A program made the position numbers and the translations under genes. Below are positions 22,331-33,378 of a stretch of DNA of 64,000 nt, one piece after another. Below the pieces are notes generated by a model. It saw nothing but the letters and a program-made list of their open reading frames with translations, did no database searches and had not been told where the DNA came from. The stretch's first letter is position 1, and each line of letters begins with the position of its first letter. This DNA comes from Cichorium intybus (Eukaryota; Streptophyta; Magnoliopsida; Asterales; Asteraceae), in NCBI GenBank assembly GCA_023525715.1, contig CM042017.1, positions 84,157,357 to 84,221,356 on the forward strand. Direction: 5' to 3'.

Positions 22331-22667
22331 GCTGCTAGGAATTACAAGGTGATGATCGCTTTACAACATGTAAGCGTGGTAGAGATTATCAATCTAGTTT
22401 AACATGAATCGCATAATCCGGATGTGTATTTTCCAAAATCCCAATGTAAGTATTTTGTGTATGGCTTTTGGTTTTTGTTAATGGTATGTTTGAATTAGAT
22501 CACTTTAATGAATCTATAAACTCGCCTTGAAGGAGGTTCGTTATGAACGGGATGTGATTGATCTTTAGCAGCAGCTGCTTTTGAATTGGATAGATTGGAT
22601 AAACTAAATGCATCAGCATTGGAAGATGCCGAAGATGCAGCAAATGTTTGTTAATAGAGTGGGACAG
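22331..22667 (+). pseudogene. Repeated-exon unit 1 (right part) and unit 2 (left part)
   Basis: 22331-22443 completes the exon begun before 10331 (gctgctaggaatta ... HNPDVYFPKSQ), ending at GTAAGT. An ~80-bp intron and the start of a homologous second unit follow, with AG near 22525 and LKEVRYERDVIDL then ELDRLDKLNASALEDAEDAA. Unit 2 is interrupted at 22667 by the copia element and resumes at 30541. The two units are clearly related in exon and intron (aactaaatgcatcagcatt is identical apart from flanks). Stops are present. Unknown protein. Confidence 0.5.
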
Positions 22668-23062
22668 TGTTGGAATACAAGGATCGATCAAACAAGAGTA
22701 ATAGTAAGAACAAGGAAATAGATTCAACACAGAAAACCTTTGATCTCACACAGAGATCCTTTTCAATAATTTCCAAGTCCAGTTTTACAGAAACCCTAGC
22801 TATGTATTTATACAAAAACTAAGCTACGTATATTTGGAGTATCCCTACAATTCAGGGACTTCTAACTATAAATGTGATAACAATGGAAAATAGATAAACT
22901 ACGAAAATATGATAAGTATTACAATCTACTGCTACTATTTAAGCCAAGGAGAACTTTATTAGTAACAGCGAATAATCCTCCTTTTGATAATCATCAGATT
23001 CAAAACGTGCTGTTAACTGATCTGCTGATGCTAATGATCAGCTGATGTTCAACAGCCCAACA
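22668..23062 (-). repeat. 3' LTR of the 22.7-30.5 kb copia element
   Basis: It begins tgttggaatacaagg and ends cagcccaaca. A TATA box on the minus strand lies at about 22805-22812. The polypurine tract lies directly to its right on the plus strand map. Confidence 0.92.
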
Positions 23063-23185
23063 ATCTCCCCAAATCTAATGATGTCAAAACCTTTTTCAAC
23101 TGAAGGAGGATTGTCCAAGAGACTCAATATATTCAGCCTCAGAGAGGATCTCAGGCTTGATCCATTTGTACTCAGGAGCATGAAG

Positions 23186-26182
23186 CTAAGGCTCTCTTTT
23201 CCCCAGTTCATGAGATATCAGCATATGAAAACCCTCTGCTGACTTGGCCTTGTAGCACTCAAGACGAAGATTGAAAAGATGTTTAGTAGGGGCCTTCTTT
23301 AAATCAGTAGTGCGTATGAAGCACATCTTTCCATTTTCATCTTCATAGGTCAATCCATGGACAGGAGTCCTGACCAGAGTGTAAGCTTCAGAAGGAACAC
23401 CAGGAGGAGGGATGTTACTGAAATCCTTAGTTCCATAGAGAGCCAGATGATAGACCTCTTGAGGCTTTCGTCTTCTTTTCTTGGGACCAGACGAGCAAGG
23501 CTTATCAGACAAAGCAGAGGCAGGAATAAGGTTTAGATCATGAACCTTATTCATCCAGACTTTGAGAGCACCACAAAGCTCTTCAGTGTACAGCCCCTTA
23601 TGTCTTCTTGAAGTAAAGAGCATTTCCTCCCATTCAGAGAACCCAAAACTTGAAACTTCATGAATAAAGACCTGTTCAGGAACAATGTCATATTTGTATT
23701 TTCTTTGAAGATGAAATTTTAGAACTCGTTCCCCTTTGTTCTTGGAATACCCCACTTTAACAATTTAGAGCATAGACCGCCTTCTCAAGAAAACATCTTT
23801 AAACTTTGCCAAGTCAATTCTTTTATTTGCACTTTCAGTCCTGGAGGCGATATTCTTTTGTTCCATGGTCATTGAGTCAAAGCGGCTCATCAGATCTATC
23901 TGCTGACTCATTCCTCCTTCTTTTTGAACCAATTTCTTGGCTACTTTAACATCTTTTGAATAGATGATTCGGTTGGTCATAACCAAATTGTGTTCAGCAG
24001 CAAGTTCCTCAACTTGATCAGGGGACATGCACCATTCTTTTGCCTGCTGAAGCACTTAAGAGGTTGTCTTATGACGTTTTGATGACTCAGAATCAGAGGA
24101 GGACTCAGTGGTACGCTTCCGTTTGAACACCAAAGGAACATCGTCATCAGACACATCACCTGAAAGGTGATCAGCTGTTGGAATGGAGGAACCAACTGGA
24201 ACAGAAGAGCTTGTGCCTTCCATAGGGAAGGGTTGACCTGGATATAGAACAGCGATAGGGGCAGCATGATAAGGCATGTCGAAAAAGCCCTCTTCATCTT
24301 CTATTTCAGAGGCATAGGCTACCTCTGGATCCCCTTCAGGATTTGCCTCTTCTTCGTTATCAGTACTTTCTTTAGACTCATGCTCCCTTTCAACAAAAGC
24401 AATGTCTGCAAGTTGAAGAGCTGAGGATCCTTCAGTCTGCTCTCTCTCAGAATAAGCAGTGATCCTTGAGGCAATGTCTCCTTCTGAGAGAGGATCATGA
24501 GACTGAGACACATTCTCCCCTTTTTTGGCATCATCAGAAGGAGGTGGTGGAGGAGGTGGGGGTGGTGGTGGTGGAGGTGGTGGTGGTGGTGGATTAGATG
24601 AATGTGGAGGAATAAAGAGGTGTGTAGTGCCATCAGGACCTGGAGGAGGAGATGGAGGCAGGTCAGCAGCTGTTGCATTTTCGGGAAGCTTATTTACCAA
24701 GGACCAGTAAAACAGTTGCTTAATATAAGCAACATCGGTTTCAAGTTGTTAGAGCCGCGAGGAGTGAGTTTGAGACATCTCAATTAGGGTCTGAAGAGAA
24801 GCTTGAATAACACCCAGCTGAGAGGAGCTGGAAGCAGGACTGGCTGAGGGTACAGGACCAGATGATGGACCAGGGTCAGGAGAAAGAAATAGGTATGTGT
24901 TGGAATGGATGCTGGTGGATCTTGAGGAGCAAGAGTGGTTGTTGGGTCTGGATCAGATTCTTGAGTAGGTTCAGGTTCAGGTTTAGGAGATGCAAAGCGA
25001 ATGTGTCCTGTTCCTCTGACAGGGGAAGGAATCATTCGGACTGGCAAGAAGGTCTCGGGAAGGTCCACCATTTCAGTTACAATCAGGGGATCACTTTCAG
25101 AATCAGTGGAGTTAGACGGAGGAGCAAAGGAGGAACTTGAAGATTCAGAAGAAGAATCAGACTGAGTTGTTGCATCATCTGAAGAGCTGTCTAGGATTTG
25201 AGAAGACTGGGAAGGTGAAGCAGCCGAAGGAGTACTTTGTGTAACTGGAGGTTGGGACCCAGAGGCTGTAGAGTCTTCAGGGTTAGCAAGAGTCGCTGTC
25301 TGAAGGACAGGATGAGTGATCCTGGAAAGACATACCCCCTGATGTGGAGTAGAATCCACCCAGTCATGCAAGCAAGCATGGAAGGATCATTGGCGGCCGG
25401 AGCAGATGTACTAAAGATCTTTGGAGATAGTGATGGAAGGGAGCATGCAGAGTCGACAGCTGAACCGTATTCAAGGGACTCAAAATTTAGAGCTAATGCC
25501 AGGAATCTTGGAAAGGCCACATAGCTTGTGCGAGTCTTGCAAGTCACAAGACTTACCAACTGATCAAAAATGAGGCGTGCATAGTCGAAATTCTTGTTAA
25601 GAACCATTCCATACAGAAGACGAAGTTCATATGCATTAAGTTGATCCAGACTTCTTTGCTTGTACCCTAGACATCTTCCAATAACCCCGGTCAAAAACCT
25701 CCATCCCGCAGGAAAGCATTGACGAAGAATAGTTTTCTCGGCATCTCACTTCCCAGCAAGGCCAGAGTCATACCCTAAAAAATGCACAACCGTCTTTGCA
25801 TCTTCTTCAGATGGAAATTCAGAGAAAGGAGCAGAGAAGGGCAGACGAAGACATCGTCTGAATGTATCAATCGAAAGAGAAAGTTGAGTTCGACCATGGC
25901 TGATTGTACCTTGGATGGAGTCGGAATCAGCGATAAAGTTGCACGTGCACCAAAACTCGGCCACCAAGGAGGGTTTAAAAACTTCTGGCATACCCGAAAT
26001 TGTGAAATTAAAAGGATGCCCTTTCAAGAAGTTGACGAATGCTCGAAACCCTGATTCGTGAACTTTGACGGAATGACAAACGTCCCGGCCACATTAGTTG
26101 AAAGAATGAGGACGTTTGAGGTGGAGTATGCAGCAGCTTTAGCGAGATCAGATGAGGGAACAAATTCGAACAGTCGAGACAT
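23186..26182 (-). pseudogene. Copia accessory ORF (about 950 codons), interrupted
   Basis: A start at 26182 (MSRLFEFVPSSDLAKAAAY) leads, through several frameshifts and two in-frame stops (near 24056 and 23763), to a stop at 23186. The parts in order are as follows. First is an N-terminal globular region (FNFTISGMPEVFKPS, SLSIDTFRRCLRLP, then RCLGYKQRSLDQLNAYELRL and FDYARLIFDQLV). A Ser/Pro-rich acidic region with 18 consecutive prolines at about 24540-24600 follows, then a nuclear-signal-like KRKR. Next come a helical segment (QVEELAAEHNLVMTN) and a C-terminal domain with FSEWEEMLF, KKRRRKPQEVYHLALY and MLISHELGKREP. It lies between the lost pol and the 3' LTR, the position of env-like or additional ORFs of other plant copia lineages. 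Function unknown. Confidence 0.7.
24540..24595 (-). repeat. GGT/GGA trinucleotide run encoding polyproline
   Basis: The plus strand has a (GGTGGA/GGT)n run read on the minus strand as a polyproline tract in the accessory ORF. Gly-rich and His-rich frames over the run are artefacts. Confidence 0.9.
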
Positions 26183-27105
26183 TTTGTTGATGTTGCAGAG
26201 AGGCTAATTAGGGTTTATGGGGAAGGAGATGTTTGCGAGGGAGAAAGGGTTTAAGGAATTTTGAAAAGTGTGGGTTTGGGAAATATTTAAGGGATGTAAT
26301 TTTTTTGAGAGAAGGCGAGAAGGAAGGCGAAAAGATTGGGAGGAGATCTCATGATGATTATGGAGCCGAAATGTCAGGGACAGGTGGCAATCATCAATGG
26401 TCAAGATCTGTGGCTGAGATACGAGAGATAAAGGCGGAAGCATGAACGATTAATCTCAGCGACAAATGACCAAACGATCCCTTGGCTAAGAGGACCAGCC
26501 AGTACTTCATACACTGATGACGTTGCATCAGCATATTGAGGGATCAATTGCCTTGCAGGGTGTGCATACAGCAGCAGCTTCTAGGGACATAGCCTGGTAA
26601 GATATTTCAACAGAAGAGAAAACCCTTTGTCTTTGCAGGACCTGACAATACAACCATCAGGTGATACCGTGATCAGCTGATGAGGCGGGTCAGTGCTTAA
26701 TGTCTCAGCAGGACATAAGACTTGACATACAGCAGCATGTTTCCAGGGACAGAGTCTGGAAGAAGAAAAAGTAAAACACTCATACCCAAAATTATGTTTT
26801 TATCAGAGGGACAGGGCAATCTCGCATTAGTGGATAGACTGTGCTGGAACACTGATGAGAGTGAGTGGCTCTATTACATCTCAGGGCCAGTCATGCTCCT
26901 GAGAAACGAGACTCAAGACACATACAGCAGCATGCTTCTAGGTACGTAGGTGTCAGAGTTGCAGACTAGATCAATGATCACCGTCAAATCGAAAATCTCT
27001 GACAGGATCACCTTGAGAAGATTAAAAGGTGATTTGTCACATTAGCCTTTATTTCAAGAGAGGTGAATCGCCCAAAACGGAAGTCTCGAGATCGCTGCAT
27101 TTGTC
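26183..27105. other. Non-coding segment with three imperfect repeats
   Basis: It sits where integrase-RT-RNase H should be. Three imperfect repeats beginning catacagcagca occur at 26565-26598, 26726-26759 and 26921-26950, each followed by a ctagggac- or ccagggac-like word. No credible ORF is seen. Confidence 0.6.
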
Positions 27106-27370
27106 TATAAAAGGAAACAAGAAGTAGAAAGTTAAAAACACACAAGAACAACAAAAATTATACAAAACTACACTTGAGTACTCGAAAGTGGCTGAGAGTC
27201 CTTTTAGGCGTACGGACAAGGTGGAGGTGAAAATACTGGAGGAAGAGGAGTTTCAGGGTGGAACTTATGGAGGCGTAATCGAGGGTATCTGGCTGTATAG
27301 GTCTGAGATAAAGTTAACCACTTTGAAGGATAATGTGACGGGGAGACCCATGAGAGTTTCATGTGGTTGG
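27106..27370 (+). pseudogene. Antisense captured gene start, possible Agenet/Tudor-like domain
   Basis: On the plus strand, opposite to the element, a good TATA box (TATAAAAGG, 27106-27114) is followed by an A-rich leader. An open frame begins at 27188 with GTG in a context (aaagtggctgag) that looks like a mutated ATG GCT start. The frame encodes SPFRRTDKVEVKILEEEEFQ then GGTYGGVIEGIWLY and LTTLKDN. The DKVEV...EEEEFQGG pattern resembles the first strand of plant Agenet (Tudor-like) domains, but the match is short and from memory. From about 27370 the frame runs into the antisense of the protease region and is no longer meaningful. It may be promoter plus first exon of a captured host gene. 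Confidence 0.4.
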
Positions 27371-27378
27371 GGTGCGCT

Positions 27379-27830
27379 TCAGACAGTGCCACCAAAAATA
27401 CTGGTGAAGTTCAAGTGTGACAATCGCTTGTGCCACAACCAGTTGATGTGAGATTGTGCTCGTGAGAAAAAACACCTCTTCATAGATTGATCAGCAGAAA
27501 ACATATCCAGTATGTAGATATCATCACAGCGTTTGGCAGAGAGAACCACTTTTTTGGCAGCATTTATTATATTTCCTTCCTTTTTGTTGAAGCAGACATC
27601 ATAATCTGCATCACACAGCTGACTAATGGAGATAAGATTATGTTTAAGACCTTTAACATACAACACATTTGAGAACTGTACAGATTTACAATGAATGGTG
27701 CCATAGCCCTTGGTTTGACCATGACTATTGTCACCATAAGTAACCACTGGACCATTTTTGTTCACAAAGTCTTCCAACAGGGACTTGTATCCAGTCATAT
27801 GACGAGAGCATCCACTGTCAAGATAGCAAA
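27379..27830 (-). pseudogene. Protease and partial pre-integrase domain of the copia element
   Basis: The reading LDSGCSRHMTGYKSLL carries the aspartic protease D-S-G. The pre-integrase region follows (FSNVLYVKGLKHNLISISQL and WLWHKRLSHLNF), which supplies the first His residues of the integrase zinc finger. The homology stops right after HLNF and the frame ends at TGA (27379), marking the left edge of the pol deletion. The protease might still act on gag, but no integrase can be made. Confidence 0.85.
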
Positions 27831-27872
27831 TGTTCTCCTGGCCCAGTAGTTACTAATGCACATGTGAGAACC

Positions 27873-30105
27873 TTAGTGAACCCATTTGGAAATGGGTTTG
27901 AAACATGACAAGAGTTTATAGCATTCAGAAGGAAGACAGTTTAAAGAGTTTTCCTTTTTGGTCCGTTTATCACATCGAGTAGCTATGTTAGTCTTCCTGT
28001 CAGATCTAGACTCAAATATGCACTGATTAGACATATGAGAGGAATCACCACATCTATAACAGGTTCTGATGGGTTTAGAATTTTTTGTTTTTGAAAATCT
28101 GGTTTTATTCAAGGCTTTTGAAAAAGAAAATTTCGTTTTGGTGTTATCAAAAACAGTTGTAGATGTGTGACACTCAGGAGCTTCACATGCAATGTTTGTG
28201 ACAGTATGAAATTCACCATCAGAGATTGGAAATCTGATGAGATTTTCAGTACTAACACCAACATTTTCCTATTCAATTCCTTTTAATGAGTGATCAATAG
28301 AACTGATTTTGGTTTGAATATCGATATTCCCTTCCTTGTTAATAGAACAATGTTTTTCAATAAGTTCTGTTTCCTTTTGAAAGCCTGATGGAACAAATTT
28401 GTTCTTGAAGTCTTCAATCAGTTCCTCTTTTGAAGGAAAAACAGGTTCAGTTTCAACCTTTTTAAAAATCTTAACTGCATTTTCAAAATCTCCACCAAGA
28501 ATTTTGGTGGCCTGAAAAGATATCTGATCATTTATCATTTTGGAGACTCTTTTATGAGATTGAGTCCAGTTTTTGATGATCATTTCAATGTTTTTGGTCT
28601 CATTTTCAGCAAATTGTTTTTCCTCAAAAAGAAGTTTGTTAGACAGAATAAGGTCACAACATTCAACTTTTAACTTGGAAAAGTCCAGATCTTTATTTTT
28701 TAATTGAGTTTGCAGTTGTTCATTTTTAAGATTCAGATGATGTCTGTTAAGTTGGAGTTTTCAAAACACACATGCAAATACTCAAAAGCTTTAATTTTTC
28801 CTCTCAAAGATAAATTAACAAAGTCATTGACCTGATACATAGATGAGTCACAATCTTCTGCCATGCCAGCATCAGCGGAACTGGTACTGCTTCTTGACTC
28901 TTCAGTAGGTCCGTCAGTCACAGCCATCAAACACATATTTTGATTTTCATCATCAGAGGAATTAGCCTCTTCTTCCCACTTTTCTTTCTCCTCTTCGGCA
29001 ATCAACACTTTGGATCCAAGGTTTTGCCTTTTGAGAGAGGCAACGAATCGCTTGTACTTCACTTCATATGACTCATCCTTTGGATCTCTTTCTTCATATT
29101 ACACTCCTTAACAAAGTGCTCAGTGCTTCCACAGTTGAAGCATTTTCCATCATTCCTCTTTTCGCCAGTAGATTTGGTACTATCACTGATGGATTTTTTG
29201 AAGGAGGAGAAATTTGGTTTCGATCCACCAGAGGATCGTGGAGCTCCATTTCGTCTGTTATCCATGTACTGACTAAATTGCTTCACAATCATTGCCGCTT
29301 GAGATGCAAGGTCTGCCATGTGCTTGAATTCTTCATCTTCAGCATCTAAATCTTCATCAGTAGCATCCTGAGAGTCAGCTTTCTCCTAATTCTTTGAGAA
29401 TAAAGCAGCGGATCTTTCACGCTGACTATCTCTCATGATCTCTTTCCTCTGTGCCTTGATCTCCTCATGACTGCGGAGATTGCCAAACAAACTTTAAAGA
29501 TCCATGGTACGTATTTTTTCACTGTTCTTTAAAACATCTACATGATGTTCCCATTTATCATCCAGAGAATCGAGGAATTTGAGGACAAGGATAGAGTCAA
29601 GTTTGACAATGTTGAATCTTCTCATATCATTAACCAGACAATTAAAGCGATTGAAAGTCTGGGTGATGGTTTCATTCTTGTACGCAAAAAAATGTTCGTA
29701 CTTTCGATTAAGAATATTCTCCTGGGCAGCTAACCCTTCAGCAGTGCCTTCAAAGGCAACAGTGAGAGTACTCAACATCTCTTTGGCAGTAAGACAGTTT
29801 TGAACCAGATGGTAGATCTCATATGGAAGAGACTTACCAATAGCAGCTCAGGCTCGAGCATCAAGGTTAATAAGACGCTTGTCTTCTTCAGTAAATTCGT
29901 GAGAAGGAGTGGCTTTCTTTTCACCAGGAACTCCATCTTTAGTGACGGTAAAGTGAGGAATGTAAGTTCTATTTTTCAAAATATCTGGCATGTGATAGTC
30001 TATGGTTTCAAGAACCATAAGAGCTTTGCTTTTCCACATGCCAAAGTTATTTGCATCGAAAGGTGGAATCTTGTTGCTGGAAGTAGAAGAGAACAAGGAA
30101 GACAT
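27873..30105 (-). pseudogene. Copia gag, frame-broken
   Basis: It starts MSSLFSSTSSNKIPPFDANN (30105) and continues with FGMWKSKALMVLE, matching the N-terminal gag domain (UBN2/DUF4219 type). Next are YEHFFAYKNETITQTFNRF and ILVLKFLDSLDDKWEHHV (29778-29494). A zinc knuckle CFNCGSTEHFVKEC lies near 29130. Then come an acidic stretch (EEEKEKWEEEANSSDDENQN), a long charged helical region, and a second knuckle CYRCGDSSHMSNQC near 28050, just before the protease. Frameshifts separate these blocks (near 29840, 29400, 29060, 28640 and 28260). Gag would form the particle and bind RNA. Two knuckles separated by ~350 residues is a long gag for copia. Confidence 0.85.
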
Positions 30106-30125
30106 TCTTGAATGATAAAGAAACC

Positions 30126-30137
30126 GCTCTGATACCA
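30126..30137 (-). other. Primer-binding site (tRNA-iMet type)
   Basis: The minus strand reads TGGTATCAGAGC, two bases from the 5' LTR edge. Confidence 0.9.
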
Positions 30138-30139
30138 GT

Positions 30140-30535
30140 TGTTGGAATACAAGGATCGATCAAACAAGAATAATAGTAAGAACAAGGTAATAGATTCAAC
30201 ACAGAAAACCTTTGATCTCACACAGAGATCCTTTTCAATAATTTCCAAGTCCAGTTTTACAGAAACCCTAGCTATGTATTTATACAAAAACTAAGCTATG
30301 TATATTTGGAGTATCCCTACAATTCAGGGAACTTCTAACTATAAATGTGATAACAATGGAAACTAGATAAACTACGAAAATATGATAAGTATTACAATGT
30401 ACTGCTACTGTTTAAGCCAAGGAGAACTTTATCAGTAGCAGCGAATAATCCTCCTTTTGATAATCATCAGATTCAAAACGTGCTGTTAACTAATCTGCTG
30501 ATGCTGATGATCAGCTGATGTTCAACAGCCCAACA
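30140..30535 (-). repeat. 5' LTR of the 22.7-30.5 kb copia element
   Basis: A near-identical partner of 22668-23062, followed by the TSD GACAG at 30536-30540. Confidence 0.92.
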
Positions 30536-30540
30536 GACAG

Positions 30541-30660
30541 GGCTGCTAGGAATTATAGGGTGACGACCCTTTAACAAAATGTAAGCGTATTACGGATGAT
30601 CAATCCAGTTTAACATGAACCGTGTAAGTTGAAAATCAATACGGTATGGTGCTGATTGAA
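30541..30660 (+). pseudogene. Repeated-exon unit 2, right part
   Basis: It resumes with gctgctaggaattat, homologous to 22331 onward, and keeps similarity through gtttaacatgaa; past about 30625 the two units diverge. Stops are present in the reading. Confidence 0.5.
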
Positions 30661-31187
30661 AATTTTGTTTTATATAAGAATTGAAGTAAGAAGGGGATTT
30701 TTGAGATTATATAAGAATGTGTTTACATATGTCTATAATAGCTATGTACTTTTTAATATATATTTATTACATCATACTTCTTTGTTTGCTATATATGAGT
30801 GCCCAATTTAGGAAATGGTTAAGTAGAAGGGTGGATTTCTAATTTTTCGTTTTTGAATCTCTATCAAACCAGATGCAATATTTGTTTTACTGAAAGAAAC
30901 CTAATTTGAATTGTTATATGCGAACTATTTATCCCAATCTAACTGTTACTACTCTGATCGTTACAACTTAAACAGTGAAATCGAAAGTAATCATCGAAAT
31001 GGAATTGTCGTCTAATGCAAGGTATACCGTATCTATTAATTATTTTGTGTGTTATAGTTTGTGTTATGCATGAAATAAAACCCTTAATTCATATCAACCT
31101 TGGCTGTCATCTATTTTTACAAAATAAGCAAAATATCAAACCATTGTTTCTTAAACCCAAAGCATTAACATGTTAACAGTCAACATC
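30661..31187. other. Intergenic AT-rich sequence
   Basis: No gene or structured repeat was recognised. Confidence 0.4.
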
Positions 31188-31550
31188 CTACGAAAAACTT
31201 AGTTTCACCTGTGAGTAAACCATTCCAGCAAAGACCTTAGAGGTTCGAAACTGAGTCAAGGAGTGCTTCTTCTCAGCCAAACGCTGCTGCAGAAGCACCC
31301 GAACCTCCTCCAAGGCGACCAGCAATAGTTGATCCTTTTGTATAGATTGGCTGAGGAAAAGAATGACAATGTACTTGTTAGTGGTCGGTGGGAATGTGTG
31401 TACCTGGTTCAACATGTGATGTTTGTCTACATAAGCTTGAGGAATTTCATGGTAGATAGTGTTGTCAAGTGATTGTTTCCGCAAATCTTTCCAAATTTCC
31501 AGCTGGACATGAGCTTTCATGGGGTTCTAGAAGCTGTTGTTGATGGACAT
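31188..31550 (-). pseudogene. Small ORF of unknown function with a likely promoter
   Basis: From an ATG at 31550 (MSINNSF) a single early TAG follows; the frame reopens at once with NPMKAHVQLEIWKDLRKQSL and continues to a stop at 31188, about 120 codons in all. The middle is helical and charged (LVALEEVRVLLQQRLAEKKH). The start sits in an A-rich context (aaaacaaaATG), and a TATATATA sequence lies about 70 bp upstream at around 31615-31625. No family is recognised. It could be a short host gene, an exon captured by the neighbouring Helitron, or chance. The long frame and promoter-like spacing argue mildly for a former gene. Confidence 0.4.
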
Positions 31551-31924
31551 TTTGTTTTTGTGGTGTTTGAATTTACAGATTAGAAAAATTAAGGTTTATT
31601 TTCCTAAATGTGTTAGTGTATATATAATAATGATGGAGGGTGTGAGAAACTTCCCATATGGCAGTGAAAGGACATTTTTCGGTTATATCAATATAATCAT
31701 GGCTAGTTATAGGTATGCTATTTGAGCACACTATGCATAGGGATAGTGGGACAGTTTTATTTAGTTTTGTTGATCACGTTGTGCAGATAGTTTTGGGTCG
31801 ATTCTATTGGTTAATGCTTTTAAATAATACATTTCTATTTGGTTATATATAGATTATCTAACTGTATTGGTTAGTCAACTGATTACGTCAATTTTTATAA
31901 TATTTTTGTTATATATATACATAC

Positions 31925-31927
<3 letters not shown>

Positions 31928-32008
<81 letters not shown>
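31928..32008. repeat. (AT)n microsatellite followed by a (GT)n run
   Basis: About 40 AT units, then gtgtgtgtgtgtg at about 32012-32025. Confidence 0.95.
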
Positions 32009-32012
<4 letters not shown>

Positions 32013-32084
32013 GTGTGTGTGTGTGTTTGTGTGAGTCTATTTTTTGGTATATATTGAATAATTGGATTTTTTCCTGTGATAGGC

Positions 32085-32388
32085 TCAATGTAGCAGATTA
32101 CATGCAAGAATTCGCATCATACTCAAAAGAAGAAATCAATAAACAAAAATGAAAGACGGATTGATTTTGAATATTCAAAAGTGTTGCATAATTGGTGATG
32201 AAGAAAAACGGATTAGCAAGATGCAAATGTTTGAGACTGACAGTGATATGAAAATTGCAGCCATGATGTACCATCATGAAGCAAATGTACGTGATGCGAT
32301 CTTAAAGGAGTCTGTTGATGTTTTGCTATCAAGTATAAATGATCAAAATAAGCATTTGGATAAATTTGTTAATCACTTTAGCTCGTAA
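32085..32388 (+). pseudogene. Helical small-protein exon, copy 1
   Basis: After a splice-acceptor-like tgtgatag, the reading LNVADYMQEFASYSKEEINK shifts frame into the open block 32149-32388, which ends KFVNHFSS-stop. Its last ~50 residues align with the block ending at 33624: IAAMMYHHEAN / ALKYYEEANN, then EVL-like and DKFVNHF / QKFVMFF, with the same C-terminal distance. This points to tandem paralogous exons or genes. Family not recognised. Confidence 0.45.
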
Positions 32389-32440
32389 TGAAAGTACAAT
32401 ATTATTGTAATTTGTATTAGGTTGTTAAGTGACTTTCCAA

Positions 32441-32564
32441 TTGTGAGTTATGTGTTGTTTGTATACACTTATGTTGTTGTGTTTTATTGAGTATAATGAT
32501 TATTGTGAGTTATGTGTTATTTGTATACACTTATGTTGTTGTGTTTTATTGAGTATAATGATTA
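32441..32564. repeat. 62-bp tandem duplication
   Basis: 32441-32502 is repeated head to tail at 32503-32564 with a single G/A difference (ttgtgagttatgtgtt...). Recent local duplication. Confidence 0.95.
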
Positions 32565-33378
32565 TTATAAAGTTTATGTTGGTATTTGTAATTTTTTAGT
32601 GTGTAGTGCAATTGTGTTACCTATACGTGCATAATGTAATTTATAAGAAACTATAATACAAATATTAAATAAACAAATGTTATAAAATTGATAATATAAT
32701 TACAAATGTTATATGAGTTAATATATTATAGTACACATTTATATAAAAATTTATTTGTGGTACAATGTACATGACAACTGTTTATGGGTCGGGTCATTTA
32801 CTTATGTAGTTCGGATCCCCAAATCATAGACCCACTGACTTTTCGACCTCCCTTTATCCTGTGTAAGAGAGGCTCAGAGCGTCTTTCTTGATCATCTTCT
32901 TGGCAGTAACACACTGTTCGTTAATCGTTTTTTTATCTGCAATTGGATTATATATAGATGGCTTTGTCATCGAATCGAAGGTATTGCTTGAACCTGTTTT
33001 GATTGTTGTGCGAATTTTTTTGGAAAAGTACATTCGTTATGGTGTACTAGGGATTATTGGTAAATTCAATGGCCAATTTCATCTAAATTTTCGATTAATG
33101 TTTTCAAACCAAAATACGACAGAAGTATAATATTTATTCTTTTTCCTCACTTTTGATCCTTTTATGTAACATTGTATGAAAATGTAGTTAGTCGAGTACG
33201 GGAACCCTGTCAAGTGTTCTATGATGTGTTATTTTTTTCACTCAATTTAATGCCATTTCATAAAGTTTGTATACAGTTTTTGTTGTTGTTGTGGGTTCCA
33301 GCATATAAGCTTTATTTGGTTATGTGTTTTTAATAAGTACGTATGAGTTCATGTTTTAGGTTGACCGTCGAATCTTAA

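Larger units (their letters stand above)
22668..30535 (-). mobile_element. Pol-deleted Ty1/copia element with a large 3' accessory ORF
   Basis: The LTRs 22668-23062 and 30140-30535 have TG...CA ends. An exact TSD GACAG flanks the element (22663-22667 and 30536-30540). On the minus strand the order is PBS, gag, protease plus the beginning of the pre-integrase domain, a non-pol segment (26183-27378), a long accessory ORF (26182-23186), a purine tract (complement of atctccccaaat) and the 3' LTR. Integrase, RT and RNase H are absent. By eye the LTRs differ at about 11 positions in ~396. Movement would require enzymes in trans. Confidence 0.92.

Noticed and set aside
24525..24710. Poly-glycine and poly-histidine frames
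   Set aside because: They are shadows of the polyproline-coding trinucleotide run of the accessory ORF on the minus strand.
30126..30137. tRNA-Met-like matches (also at 3992, 19470, 44137, 52010, 59231)
   Set aside because: Only 12-18 bases match the tRNA 3' end and each lies next to an LTR; they are primer-binding sites, not tRNA genes.
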